DNA of 53,993 bases from Natronorubrum sulfidifaciens JCM 14089 (GTDB taxonomy: Archaea; Halobacteriota; Halobacteria; Halobacteriales; Natrialbaceae): positions 195,160 to 249,152 of the forward strand of contig NZ_AOHX01000026.1 of assembly GCF_000337735.1 (NCBI RefSeq), in the 5' to 3' direction. Of the stretch, positions 1 through 8,301 are shown one piece after another. Below the pieces are notes generated by a model that was not told the origin of the DNA, did no database searches, and saw nothing but the letters and a program-made list of their open reading frames with translations. Every line of letters starts with the position of its first letter. The stretch's first letter is position 1. The translations under genes and the position numbers were made by a program.

Positions 1-753
1 GTGGTCGCGCTTTTCGGCTTCCTGCTGGCGCTCGAGGTAGGCCTCGAGGTCGCTTTCGTCCTCGAAGGCGGTGCCGTAGATCCGCGTCTGCATCGTATTC
101 TCCTCGTCGCCGCGCCAGTAGGCTCCGGCGATCTCGAGCAGTTTCACGACGCCGATCTCGCCCGTCGAGTCGACGTGCGGGCCGGCACAGAGGTCTTCCC
201 ACTCGCCCTGTTTGTAGAACGAGACCTCGTCGGTCTCGTCGGCGAACTCCTCGAGTAACTCGAGTTTGTAGGGGTCGTCCGCGAGGCGGTCTTCGGCCTC
301 TTCGATCGAGACGTCCTCGCGTTCGATCTCGTAGTCCTCGGCGATGATAGCCTCGATTTCGCCCTCGAGGGCGGCGAGGTCTTCCTCGTCGATGTCGAGG
401 TTGTCGAAATCGTAGTAAAAGCCGTCGTCCGTCGGCGGCCCGATCGCGAGGTCGACGTCGTCGTAGTGGCGTTCGACGGCCTGTGCAAGACAGTGCGAGG
501 CCGAGTGGCGCATCACGCGAAGGTACTCGTCGGACTGGTCGGTGACGATCTCGAGGTCGACGCCGTCGTAGACGGGCGCTTCTTTGGCGACGAGTTCACC
601 GTCGAGTTTGCCGGCGACCGTGTCACGGCCGAGGCCGGGACCGATCTCGTAGGCACAGTCTTCGACCGTCGACCCCGCATCGACCTCGAGTTCGGAACCG
701 TCTGGCAGTACGACCACGAGTTGCTCCTGCGATTGTGGATCTGATTCTGACAT
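1..753 (-). CDS. thrS: Threonyl-tRNA synthetase, N-terminal part (3' end outside window)
   Basis: Charges tRNA-Thr with threonine in the cytoplasm. The 251 residues visible from the ATG at 753 contain a TGS domain (about residues 1-70) and then the bacterial-type second additional (editing) domain with its HSASH motif (HxxxH) and the downstream LCAGPHVDSTGE motif, whose Cys completes the zinc/editing site. The catalytic class II core and anticodon-binding domain lie beyond base 1. The editing domain is of bacterial type, not the D-aminoacyl-deacylase-like domain of many other archaea. The nearest good TATA-like box is about 180 bases upstream, so a long leader is likely (see 789-937). Confidence 0.95.
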   Translation of the reverse strand, partial: MSESDPQSQEQLVVVLPDGSELEVDAGSTVEDCAYEIGPGLGRDTVAGKLDGELVAKEAPVYDGVDLEIVTDQSDEYLRVMRHSASHCLAQAVERHYDDVDLAIGPPTDDGFYYDFDNLDIDEEDLAALEGEIEAIIAEDYEIEREDVSIEEAEDRLADDPYKLELLEEFADETDEVSFYKQGEWEDLCAGPHVDSTGEIGVVKLLEIAGAYWRGDEENTMQTRIYGTAFEDESDLEAYLERQQEAEKRDH

Positions 754-788
754 GGATGTTACTATGGCGTGTTCGTGAACTTCGGTAA

Positions 789-907
789 GAAGTCCGATTG
801 GACGTCCGCTCTGGCCGCTCGTCTGTGGAGCCGTGTCGACACAGCGAGCGGTAGGTGTAGGTTAGAAACGGGCGAAAGCCCCTGTAAAGCGGACACCTAC
901 CATCGTG
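789..907 (-). promoter_or_regulatory. Possible structured 5' leader of thrS
   Basis: A TATA-like box on the minus strand (GTTTTTATC, 929-937) predicts transcription starting near 907, about 150 bases before the thrS ATG. Three inverted repeats follow in order. 850-901 has a 9-bp stem (GGTAGGTGT/ACACCTACC) enclosing a GGGC-GAAA-GCCC hairpin. 816-850 pairs CGCTCG and CTGTG with CACAG and CGAGCG, with one bulge. 792-803 is a 4-bp stem. No TATA-like box sits about 27 bases upstream of the ATG itself. The stems are seen in the sequence; the start site and any regulatory role are inferred. Confidence 0.45.
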
Positions 908-995
908 GCTATGCGTAGTCTCGAGCGGGATAAAAACATTGTGATGGGGCGTCGTCAGCCGAACGGTTTTGGCTCCGAACGGGCTATAGCAGGTC

Positions 996-1352
996 GTGGG
1001 CTTCGATCCGCCGCCGGACGACGATCCGTTTGACGACCCGTTCGGAGACGACCCGCTCGAGGACCCGTTTGCGGGAGATCCACTCGAGGACCCGTTTGCG
1101 GACGACCCGATCGGCGGCGGAGACGGTGACGACGACCTCGAGGAAGCGTTCAGCGAGGGGTCGCGATCGACACTGCTTGCGTTCATCATCGTCGCGGTGC
1201 TCGTCCACGCTGGCCTCTTTAGCGCCAGCCTCGGCGTGCTGTTGGTCGGCTTCCGGAGTCAGTGGGTCGTCGGCAGCGCGCTTGCGATCGGTGGGGTGCT
1301 CGCCCTGGGCCTGGCTGTCGTCGGATATCGGCGATACAAGCACAGCCAGTGA
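996..1352 (+). CDS. Acidic-repeat membrane protein, unknown function
   Basis: A 118-residue protein starting at a GTG. The first 45 residues are a low-complexity acidic stretch with repeated DPF/DDP/LEDPF units. A basic/polar junction and two predicted transmembrane helices follow (about residues 58-80 and 88-108), then a short basic tail (RRYKHSQ). This suggests a small membrane protein with a disordered acidic tail. It converges with pyrE. Haloarchaea have many proteins of this layout under DUF names, but I do not recognise a characterised function. Codon choice favours this frame over the overlapping alternatives. Confidence 0.7.
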   Translation: MGFDPPPDDDPFDDPFGDDPLEDPFAGDPLEDPFADDPIGGGDGDDDLEEAFSEGSRSTLLAFIIVAVLVHAGLFSASLGVLLVGFRSQWVVGSALAIGGVLALGLAVVGYRRYKHSQ

Positions 1353-1421
1353 GTCCCTGGTTGGTGACTCGAGACTGGGCAGAACGGACGAGATACAGCG
1401 AAACGAGCCGAGCGCTCGGCG

Positions 1422-1949
1422 TCAGTCCCGATCGGCCAGCAGCTCCTCGGCGGTGACAAGCGCCTCCATCTCGACGTCCGCGGCCTCGACGTTTTCGCGG
1501 CCGCCTTCCTGTCGATCGACGACGACCAGCGCGCGGTCGACGGTTGCCCCGGCGTCTCTGAGGGCTTCGATGGCGTCGACAAGGCTCGTCCCCGTCGTCA
1601 CGATGTCCTCGAGGACGACGACTTCCTCGCCCTCCTCGAGACGGCCCTCGACTAAGTTCGCGGTGCCGTACTCCTTGCGCTGCTTGCGCGCGATGACGTA
1701 GGGAACCCCGGCGGCGACACTCGTTGCGGCCGCAAGCGGGACGCCGCCGAGTGCGACGCCGCCGAGTTTGTCCTCCGGCGTGACGCGCTCGGCGAAGGCG
1801 TCGGCGATGGCCTCGAGACAGCCCGGGTCGGTCTCGAAGAGGTACTTGTCGACGTAGTACTCGCTGGTCCCGCCGTGAGAGAGTTCGAACTCGCCGAACT
1901 GGACGGCATCAGCCTCGCGCAGGGCATCGATGAGTGCCTGATTCGTCAT
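1422..1949 (-). CDS. pyrE: Orotate phosphoribosyltransferase
   Basis: Transfers phosphoribose from PRPP to orotate, making OMP in pyrimidine synthesis. The 175-residue product has the type I phosphoribosyltransferase PRPP-binding motif [13 protein letters not shown] (about residues 108-120) and the RKQRKEYGT flexible-loop region before it. Length is typical of archaeal PyrE. The start at 1949 ([10 protein letters not shown]) was chosen because the in-frame extension to 2012 is unlike the family. It is divergent from aglM across a 110-bp gap. Confidence 0.95.
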   Translation of the reverse strand: MTNQALIDALREADAVQFGEFELSHGGTSEYYVDKYLFETDPGCLEAIADAFAERVTPEDKLGGVALGGVPLAAATSVAAGVPYVIARKQRKEYGTANLVEGRLEEGEEVVVLEDIVTTGTSLVDAIEALRDAGATVDRALVVVDRQEGGRENVEAADVEMEALVTAEELLADRD

Positions 1950-2059
1950 TGCTCGAACGGGCGGGCCGAACCGAAATAAGCGGTGTGGATCGGGCCAGCA
2001 CGCGATTCGCACAAACTGAAGCCAAAAACGACTAACGCCACCCCTTCCTCGGAAGGAGC

Positions 2060-3349
2060 ATGCACGTCTCTATCGTCGGCAGCGGCTACGTCGGCACCAC
2101 GGTTGCGGCCTGTCTGGCCGATCTCGGCCACGAGGTCGTCAACATCGAAATCGATCAGGAAATCGTCGACACGATCAACGCCGGCGAGGCCCCGATCCAC
2201 GAGTCGGGCCTCGCAGAGCGCATCGCCGAGCACGCGGGCACGAATCTCCGGGCGACCACCGACTACGCGGCGGTTCGCGACACCGACGTCACCTTCCTCT
2301 GTCTGCCCACGCCACAGGCCGACGACGGCAGCCTCGACCTCGCGATCATGCGTGCCGGCTCCGAATCCCTCGGTCGCGCGCTCGCGGCGAAAGCCGACGA
2401 CCACCTCGTCGTCGTCAAGAGCACCGTCCTGCCGGGCACGACCGAGGACGTCGTCGGCCCCATCCTCGAGGACGAGTCCGGAAAACACGTCGGCGACGGC
2501 CTCGAGCTCGCGATGAACCCCGAGTTCCTGCGAATGGGAACAGCCGTGATGGACTTCCTCGAGCCCGATAAGGTCGTCGTCGGCGCGACGAGCGAGGACG
2601 CCGCCACGACGCTTCGTGAGCTGTACGCGCCGATCTTGTCACGGGAAGGGACGGATCTCGTCGAGACCGACATCCGTGAGGCTGAACTCATCAAGTACGC
2701 CAACAACGCCTTCCTCGCCTCGAAGGTCTCGCTGGTCAACGAACTCGGCAACATCGCAACGGAGTACGGCGCGGACGCCTACGAGGTGCTCGCGGCGGTT
2801 GGCCTCGACGACCGCATCTCCGAGCGGTTCATGCGATCGGGGCTGGGGTGGGGTGGTTCCTGTTTCCCGAAAGACGTCGACGCGCTGCGGGCCGGGGCTC
2901 GCGAACAGGGGTACGATCCAGCCCTGCTCGACGCCGTCGTCGCGGTCAACGACGCCCAGCCGCGCCGGCTCGTCGACTCGCTTGCGACCCACGTCGACCT
3001 CGAGGGCGCACGGATCACGGTGCTCGGCCTGTCGTTCAAGCCCGGTACCGACGACATCCGCAAGTCACGCGCGCTCGACGTGATCGAGTATCTACAGGAT
3101 CGCGGCGCAACCGTCGTCGCCTACGATCCCGTCGCAGTTGAGAACGTCCGACCGATGTATCCCGATGTCGAGTACGCCGACTCGGCCGTCGACGCACTCG
3201 CGGACGCCGACGGCGCAGTCGTCGCGACCGACTGGCCCGAGTTCGACGACCTCGCGTTCGACGGGATGGCCCAGCGCGTGGTCGTCGACGGTCGCCGGAT
3301 CGACGTCGACGAGGCCGACCTCGACGTGTACGAGGGCCTGACCTGGTAG
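2060..3349 (+). CDS. aglM: UDP-glucose 6-dehydrogenase (AglM type)
   Basis: Oxidises UDP-glucose to UDP-glucuronate, a sugar donor for archaeal protein N-glycosylation. The 429-residue protein has the N-terminal Rossmann motif GSGYVGTT (residues 7-14), the central nucleotide-sugar dehydrogenase domain, and the catalytic cysteine in GGSCFPKD (Cys near residue 268). A C-terminal UDP-binding domain has the [12 protein letters not shown] signature. It closely resembles Haloferax AglM by motif order. The glycosyltransferase aglJ follows 84 bases downstream, consistent with a shared pathway. A UDP-ManNAc dehydrogenase is the main alternative. Confidence 0.88.
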   Translation: MHVSIVGSGYVGTTVAACLADLGHEVVNIEIDQEIVDTINAGEAPIHESGLAERIAEHAGTNLRATTDYAAVRDTDVTFLCLPTPQADDGSLDLAIMRAGSESLGRALAAKADDHLVVVKSTVLPGTTEDVVGPILEDESGKHVGDGLELAMNPEFLRMGTAVMDFLEPDKVVVGATSEDAATTLRELYAPILSREGTDLVETDIREAELIKYANNAFLASKVSLVNELGNIATEYGADAYEVLAAVGLDDRISERFMRSGLGWGGSCFPKDVDALRAGAREQGYDPALLDAVVAVNDAQPRRLVDSLATHVDLEGARITVLGLSFKPGTDDIRKSRALDVIEYLQDRGATVVAYDPVAVENVRPMYPDVEYADSAVDALADADGAVVATDWPEFDDLAFDGMAQRVVVDGRRIDVDEADLDVYEGLTW

Positions 3350-3433
3350 TGTCCGGCTCGCTCGAGTCGCAATCAGAAACCCGTCACTGGCCGATCAGTA
3401 CGTTTTTGCAGTCACAGCGGAGATTCCTTGGCG

Positions 3434-4453
3434 ATGGACAATGACGCGGTTCGTGCGGACTCGAGGCTGTCGATCGGCGATGGGGAGGTCCTCTCCATGA
3501 GCCGTGAGACGCGCGACATCGCTGCCGAGGACGTCTGTATCCTTATCCCGACGCTCGACGAAGCGGCCACGATCGGCGACGTCATCGACGGCTTTCACGC
3601 CGAAGGCTACACGAACGTGTTCGTCGTCGACGGCGACTCCGAGGATGACACGCGCGAGATCGCCCGCGAGCGCGGTGCACACGTGCTGGTCCAGTCCGGC
3701 GACGGCAAAGGACAGGCCGTCCGCGAGGCCCTCGAGTACGTCAACGTCCCCTACGTGTTGATGCTCGACGGAGACGGGACCTACGATCCGGCCGACGCAG
3801 ATCGGATGCTCGAGCCGCTCTCGCGCGGGTACGAGCACGTGATCGGCAATCGGTTTGCCGATATGGACGACGACGCGATGAAGGCGTTGAACGGTGTTGG
3901 GAACCGGCTGATCAACAAGTCGTTCCGGTTCATCCACGGAGCCGACTACGACGACATTCTCTCGGGATACCGGGCGTTTACCGTCGATTCGTTCGAGCGA
4001 CTCTCGCTCGACTCGGACGGCTTTACGATCGAGACTGAACTCGCCGTCGAGTGTGTCAAACACGGACTCGAGACGACGGTCGTCCCAGTCAGTTACAGCG
4101 CCCGGCCGGATGCCTCGGAGACGAACCTCCACCCGCTCAAAGACGGCGGGACGATCATCCTCGCGCTCTACACACTCGCCAAGACGAACAATCCGCTGTT
4201 CTATTTCGGTAGCCTCGGCATCGGCGGCATCGTCTCCGGTGGGATCATCGCGTCATACGTCCTCTGGCAGTGGATTCAGCACGGACAGGGACACGAAATC
4301 ATGGCGATGGTCTCCGCGGCTGCCATCCTGCTTGGCGTCCAGTTGCTCATGTTCGGCGTGCTCTCGGATATGCTCGTCACGCTCCATCGTGAGCAGCGAC
4401 GCCGTCTCGAACAGATTACGCGCACGGATCGGGAGCGAGACGACGGAAAATAA
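3434..4453 (+). CDS. aglJ: Dolichol-phosphate glycosyltransferase of S-layer N-glycosylation (AglJ type)
   Basis: A family 2 glycosyltransferase. In Haloferax, AglJ adds the first hexose to dolichol phosphate at the inner face of the membrane. The GT-A domain opens with VCILIPTLDEA, has the DGDG metal/nucleotide motif near residue 112, and a conserved SGYRAF segment. Two C-terminal transmembrane helices (LGIGGIVSGGIIASYVLW and MVSAAAILLGVQLLMFGVL) anchor it. The start could be the ATG at 3434 or the later one at 3497, which lies nearer the family's usual start. The assignment as AglJ rests on family resemblance and on the adjacent aglM. Confidence 0.85.
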   Translation: MDNDAVRADSRLSIGDGEVLSMSRETRDIAAEDVCILIPTLDEAATIGDVIDGFHAEGYTNVFVVDGDSEDDTREIARERGAHVLVQSGDGKGQAVREALEYVNVPYVLMLDGDGTYDPADADRMLEPLSRGYEHVIGNRFADMDDDAMKALNGVGNRLINKSFRFIHGADYDDILSGYRAFTVDSFERLSLDSDGFTIETELAVECVKHGLETTVVPVSYSARPDASETNLHPLKDGGTIILALYTLAKTNNPLFYFGSLGIGGIVSGGIIASYVLWQWIQHGQGHEIMAMVSAAAILLGVQLLMFGVLSDMLVTLHREQRRRLEQITRTDRERDDGK

Positions 4454-4455
4454 CG

Positions 4456-4785
4456 TCAGAACGGCAGCATCGATCGAACCTGCTGGAAAACGCCGCCGGA
4501 GTGCTCCCGTCGGTACTCCTCGAACGGCTCGTGAAGCGCGTTCAGCAGTTCCTGCCGGGAGCGAAACTCCGCTGTCTCGACTTCCTCAAGCATCGCCCCC
4601 AGCGCGACGTCGTTGCCGTGGACGTCATAGGGGATCTGCTCGTGGCCGAGTTCGGCGGCGACATCGTCTTTTGTCGCCGGAAACGAGAGCTCTGCTGTTC
4701 TGAGGTGTGCGTCGATCGCGGCGATACCGAACTCGACGCTTTCGGGTTCGTCGTCGTCTCCGCTCGAGGGTGGCCGGACTCCCAT
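4456..4785 (-). CDS. DUF5789-like small haloarchaeal protein
   Basis: A 109-residue acidic protein. The pattern is a short disordered N-terminus, then ELSFPATKDDVAAELG, a segment with a conserved Y/V core, and a helical C-terminal half (SRQELLNALHEPFEEY). This layout recalls the DUF5789 family, which is widespread in haloarchaea and has no known function. The start at 4785 was preferred to the in-frame extension to 4842, which would add a spurious hydrophobic segment. It converges tail-to-tail with aglJ (2-base gap) and is divergent from the RHH gene at 4884. Confidence 0.65.
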   Translation of the reverse strand: MGVRPPSSGDDDEPESVEFGIAAIDAHLRTAELSFPATKDDVAAELGHEQIPYDVHGNDVALGAMLEEVETAEFRSRQELLNALHEPFEEYRREHSGGVFQQVRSMLPF

Positions 4786-4883
4786 ACCAACCAGTATCGT
4801 GTCCGACAGCAAAACCGCTACGAAGACTGTCGCGGGGCCCACGCGGTCGACACGCCTTTGGCACCGGCGACGGAGTATGGCGT

Positions 4884-5093
4884 ATGACAGAGTACACGAC
4901 GGTTTCGATCCCGAAAGATCTCGCTGACCGCGTCGAGGACACGATCGAAGGCACCAGCTTCCAGAGCACGAGCGACCTGACTCGATTCCTGCTTCGCAGT
5001 ATCGTCATCCAACACCAGAAGCAAGGCAAACTCACGGAAGCCGAGTTCGAAGAGATCACCGAACAGCTTCGCGGCCTCGGCTATCTCGAGTAA
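4884..5093 (+). CDS. Ribbon-helix-helix (CopG-like) protein
   Basis: A 69-residue protein with the ribbon-helix-helix pattern: a short beta strand TTVSIPKDLADRVED, then two helices with the turn SFQSTSDLTRFLLRS. This is followed by a helical tail (TEAEFEEITEQLRGLGYLE). RHH proteins dimerise and insert the N-terminal strand pair into the DNA major groove. The ATG at 4884 is used because the longer in-frame ORF adds arginine-rich shadow sequence. The target is unknown. Confidence 0.8.
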   Translation: MTEYTTVSIPKDLADRVEDTIEGTSFQSTSDLTRFLLRSIVIQHQKQGKLTEAEFEEITEQLRGLGYLE

Positions 5094-5139
5094 CAGCGAC
5101 ACACGCTTCCGATCCGGTCATCACGGCCGTTCAAGCCAG

Positions 5140-5559
5140 TCACAGCGACTGCTCCGGCGGGCTGGCGTCGATGACCTCGAGTGGCTGGCGTTCGCCACGG
5201 CGGTCGAAGGCGGCGAACGATCGCTCGTCGAGGTCCCACGGCGGGACGGCGATGAAGACTACCTCCGCGAGATCGTCTCGCCTCGTGACCTCGAGTTCCC
5301 GGATCGGATGTGAGACGAACTGGCCCTGTGCCTGCCGTGCGGGTGTCGAGAGATCGACGCCGAAGACGGCGTTGACGGCGTTTCCGGGGTCCGGAAGGTA
5401 AAAGTCCGTAAACACCGGCGTCTCGGGCGGAACGTCGATCCCAGTTCCCTCGAGTTCGCCCGCAGGCGTGACCGAGACGCCGGTCGTCACACGGTCCGGG
5501 TCGGCGTCGCTGGCCAGATCGAGGAGGACGTCGGCGAGGGCGCGCGTGATGTAGACCAC
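5140..5559 (-). CDS. Conserved hypothetical protein
   Basis: A 139-residue acidic protein beginning MVYITRALADVLLDLA. No transmembrane helix, signal or cysteine motif is visible. The start resembles proteins with an N-terminal helix and a mixed alpha/beta fold, and a JAB/MPN-like relationship came to mind, but the diagnostic HxHx(n)D metal motif is absent. Amino-acid composition and codon use match the neighbours, so it is probably a real gene. I do not recognise the family. Confidence 0.65.
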   Translation of the reverse strand: MVYITRALADVLLDLASDADPDRVTTGVSVTPAGELEGTGIDVPPETPVFTDFYLPDPGNAVNAVFGVDLSTPARQAQGQFVSHPIRELEVTRRDDLAEVVFIAVPPWDLDERSFAAFDRRGERQPLEVIDASPPEQSL

Positions 5560-5655
5560 AGTGATCGCTCTAGGCGTGGCTCGTAGTTAGTTGTATGCCA
5601 CGCGGGCGCCGCTGGGGACGAGCTGGTCGGTTCGAAACCACCGTCGTAAGACAGT

Positions 5656-6339
5656 CTATATGGGAAGAAGCTGTCGAGCCATCCCCGCATACAGCAGCGG
5701 CGTACGCCGACGTGCGTTGGCAAGCGCGTCCTCGAGGGCCGTCGCGGCGTCGGTCATGACGCCGTGGCCGTGACCGACGAGCACCCGCTCGGGTGTGAAC
5801 CGGCCCAGTTCCGCCCGCGGTGGGATGGCCCGTCGCATCGGATGGACGCCGAGGCGTTCGCCGCCGGCGAGAAAGTACGCTGCCGTGCCGACCGATTCGG
5901 GGACCAGCAGGGTTCCGTCGGCCGGGTTGTAGAGTGCGGCTTCCTGCCAGAAACGGTTGTTGACGACGGTCCGGGCCTCGAGGTTAGTATCCGAAAGCGT
6001 CCGCGAAAAGCGAGCAACGGGCGCATCGAGCTCCTCGGAGACACCCTCGAAGAAGTCGGGGAGAAAGACCGGCACGTTGTGGCGATTCGCGATCGCTGCG
6101 GCGTCGCGCTTGTGACGATCGAGTAAGACGACGACACCGGTCACCTCGCCGAAGTCGGCGAACAGGTCGTCGATCCCTTCGGCATCGACGGGATCGATAA
6201 CCCAGACCTTGCCATCGACCTCGAGGGCGTGGCTCGCCCGCTGCATCCGTTCGTCGGGATGGGCGATCCAGCCGACACCGCCGTCGAAGCGGTCGATCTC
6301 GCGAAAGTCCGTCGCACGCTCGTCGACACGGAATGTCAT
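5656..6339 (-). CDS. Metallo-beta-lactamase-fold-like protein with degenerate metal site
   Basis: A 227-residue protein with the strand order of metallo-beta-lactamase-fold hydrolases: VWVIDPVDAEGIDDLF, then VTGVVVLLDRHKRDA where the HxHxDH motif is expected, and a late GHGHGV turn. The usual HxHxDH is reduced to LLDRHKRDA, so the binuclear metal site is probably incomplete. A TATA-like GTTTATAC centred at 6366 puts transcription at about 6340, so the ATG at 6339 is probably leaderless. It is divergent from the VOC gene. Substrate and activity are unknown. Confidence 0.7.
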   Translation of the reverse strand: MTFRVDERATDFREIDRFDGGVGWIAHPDERMQRASHALEVDGKVWVIDPVDAEGIDDLFADFGEVTGVVVLLDRHKRDAAAIANRHNVPVFLPDFFEGVSEELDAPVARFSRTLSDTNLEARTVVNNRFWQEAALYNPADGTLLVPESVGTAAYFLAGGERLGVHPMRRAIPPRAELGRFTPERVLVGHGHGVMTDAATALEDALANARRRTPLLYAGMARQLLPI

Positions 6340-6444
6340 CTGTCAGTGGTATGACCGCGCGGTGTATAAACGTGTAGCCAACAGGAACAAGACACCGACC
6401 GGCCCCGCCAGAGCATCTATGCCTCTCCCGGGTGTAGAACGGGT

Positions 6445-7137
6445 ATGCTCACTGGGCTGTCCTGGCTCGCCCTCGAAGTCACGTCCCTCGAGCGAGCGCG
6501 TACGTTTTACGAGGAGACACTGGACCTTGCTGTGACGACACAGCGGGACGACGAACTCGTGTTTGCGGCGGGCGAGACCGAGCTAATCCTCCGCCGCCCC
6601 ACCGCCTTCCCACGTGGCGGGCTCCACACCCACTACGCGTTCTCGATTCCCCACGCGGAGTACGACGACTGGTGGGCGCGGCTGAGCGAGGCGTACGAAC
6701 TCGAGGAGGCCCAGTTCGGCCCCGTCAGTTCGCTGTATCTGGACGATCCCGACGGCAACTGCGTCGAACTCGGCCAACAGGACGTTTCGGGGCCGGGGAT
6801 CGACGGGATCTTCGAGGTCGTCCTCGAGGTCGAATCACTCGAGCGGGCGACCGCGTTTTACACCGATCTCGGGTTCGAGACGGTCGATACGGGGAGCGAC
6901 CGACAACGCGTCCGTCTGCACGGCCCGATGGCGCTGGAACTCTGGGAGCCACACCTGGGGATCGCCGACGCTCGCGGCGGTGTCCACGTCGATCTCGGAT
7001 TCGAGACCGAAGAGCCAGCGGCGGCGCTCGAGGCAATTTCGGATCGCGTCCGTGCCGTCGAACGGGAGACGGACGACTCGGTCGTCGTTCGCGACCCTGA
7101 CGGGCACTTCCTGACGTTTACAGGCGCTCAGTGCTGA
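6445..7137 (+). CDS. Tandem VOC (glyoxalase/dioxygenase-fold) protein
   Basis: A 230-residue protein made of two vicinal-oxygen-chelate modules, about residues 1-115 (LEVTSLERARTFYEE...YLDDPDGNCVELGQ) and 125-230 (LEVESLERATAFYTD...VRDPDGHFLTF). The paired modules suggest an extradiol-dioxygenase or glyoxalase-like fold. The histidine that usually opens each module is replaced (SWLALEV and FEVVLEV), so metal binding may be altered. The 3' end overlaps the end of the convergent DUF5779 gene by 20 bases. Confidence 0.85.
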   Translation: MLTGLSWLALEVTSLERARTFYEETLDLAVTTQRDDELVFAAGETELILRRPTAFPRGGLHTHYAFSIPHAEYDDWWARLSEAYELEEAQFGPVSSLYLDDPDGNCVELGQQDVSGPGIDGIFEVVLEVESLERATAFYTDLGFETVDTGSDRQRVRLHGPMALELWEPHLGIADARGGVHVDLGFETEEPAAALEAISDRVRAVERETDDSVVVRDPDGHFLTFTGAQC

Positions 7138-7408
7138 CGTCGACGCCCGGCGGTGCCACGAGCAGAAAGCCCCGGAAGTGGATCAGACTGCCACCCGACT
7201 CCTTGACATCGCGGGCAAAGCCCGACGCTAATTCGTTGACGTCGCCCTCGACGTTGAGGACGAGCAGGTTTCCCTTCGAGATTACCTCGAGCCACTCCGC
7301 CGCCGGCGTCGTCCCATCGAGGACGCCAAGGACGACGCTGCCTTCGATCTCGAGTTCCTCGTCGATGTGTTCCTCGACAGCGCGGAGGTCGAGGTCGAAA
7401 TCGCTCAT
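7118..7408 (-). CDS. DUF5779 family protein
   Basis: A 96-residue soluble acidic protein opening MSDFDLDLRAVEEHIDEELE and ending FLLVAPPGVDVSTERL. This matches my recollection of the DUF5779 family, a small, well conserved haloarchaeal family with no known role. The regular strand/helix alternation indicates a compact alpha/beta domain. It overlaps the VOC gene tail-to-tail by 20 bases. Confidence 0.85.
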   Translation of the reverse strand: MSDFDLDLRAVEEHIDEELEIEGSVVLGVLDGTTPAAEWLEVISKGNLLVLNVEGDVNELASGFARDVKESGGSLIHFRGFLLVAPPGVDVSTERL

Positions 7409-7525
7409 ACCGGGTGGGTCGAACCGGGACGAGAAAAACGTTCGCCTCAGCCGACGGTTATGGAGCAGCTATGGGTCCTCGAGTGTCGAGTCGGAGAGAC
7501 GACCACGAATCAGCTTGAAAACGAG

Positions 7526-7599
7526 TCCGCCCTCCCCGATTTGAACGGGGGGCAAGTCGATCTACAGTCGACTGCTCTACCAGTCTGAGCTAAGGGCGG
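7526..7599 (-). tRNA. tRNA-Tyr (GTA)
   Basis: A 74-base cloverleaf on the minus strand. The acceptor stem CCGCCCT/AGGGCGG is perfect, with discriminator A. The anticodon loop CTGTAGA sits inside the stem GTCGA/TCGAC, giving anticodon GTA. The T arm carries GTTCAAATC. The first pair is C1-G72, the archaeal/eukaryotic tRNA-Tyr identity element. CCA is not encoded. A TATA-like CTTATGTTATCC lies about 30 bases upstream (near 7624-7635). No intron is seen. Confidence 0.95.
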
Positions 7600-7728
7600 T
7601 TGCACTTCAACGTAGCCGCTCTGGATAACATAAGAGTTGTTATTTTCGACGGCAGAAGACGCCGCCGTCGACCGAAATGGAAGAATGATTGATATAGATG
7701 GAGTCTCAACAGAGATGATAACCCGCAG

Positions 7729-8295
7729 ATGAGCAAGATCACGTTCCGCGCCGACGATGCCCTCGTCGAGCGACTCGAGACCCTCGAGATTTCGAAAAGC
7801 GAAGCGATGCGGGAGGCGCTGCGCGCGTATCTCGCCAGCAACGGGCAAACTCGAGGGGGAGAACGTGAGCAGCGGATCGAATCCACACGAACGGGGACAC
7901 TCGACGAACTCGTACAGGATCGCGTCGACGAACTGCTCGCTGATCGACTCCACGAACTCGGCCTCGAGTCGGCTCCGGACCGATCGACTCGAGTTGGTGA
8001 CCACACAGTCGCCGATGCTCGCGCACAGCCACACGATCGCGAGATGTATGACACGGCCGAGCGCGAACAGCCCCATGGCCAGCAGTCGAGCGACGACGGA
8101 CCACAGACCCACTGTGAGCAGTGTGGCGAGCACGTCGACGATGACCACATGTACTGCCCAAACTGTGGCGAGAAGACCTCGAGACGGCTATTCTGCGAGT
8201 GTGGTGACGAAATCCGCTCCGGCTGGTCGTTCTGTCCCAGCTGTGGCCGTCGGACGCCGGCCGCAAATGTACTAAATCGAGACAGTCATCCATAA
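7729..8295 (+). CDS. RHH + double zinc-ribbon protein (CdrL-like)
   Basis: A 188-residue protein. Residues 1-45 form a ribbon-helix-helix DNA-binding domain (MSKITFRADDALVERLETLE, then SKSEAMREALRAYL). A charged linker follows, and then two C-terminal zinc ribbons: CEQCGEH...CPNCGEK and CECGDE...CPSCGRR. Its place directly upstream of the cdrS-ftsZ2 pair matches the gene called cdrL (cell division regulator, long) in Halobacterium, reported to control cdrS-ftsZ2. The assignment rests on synteny and domain layout. A TATA-like GATATAG near 7690 fits the ATG at 7729. Confidence 0.8.
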   Translation: MSKITFRADDALVERLETLEISKSEAMREALRAYLASNGQTRGGEREQRIESTRTGTLDELVQDRVDELLADRLHELGLESAPDRSTRVGDHTVADARAQPHDREMYDTAEREQPHGQQSSDDGPQTHCEQCGEHVDDDHMYCPNCGEKTSRRLFCECGDEIRSGWSFCPSCGRRTPAANVLNRDSHP

Positions 8296-8301
8296 CGACT
8301 A

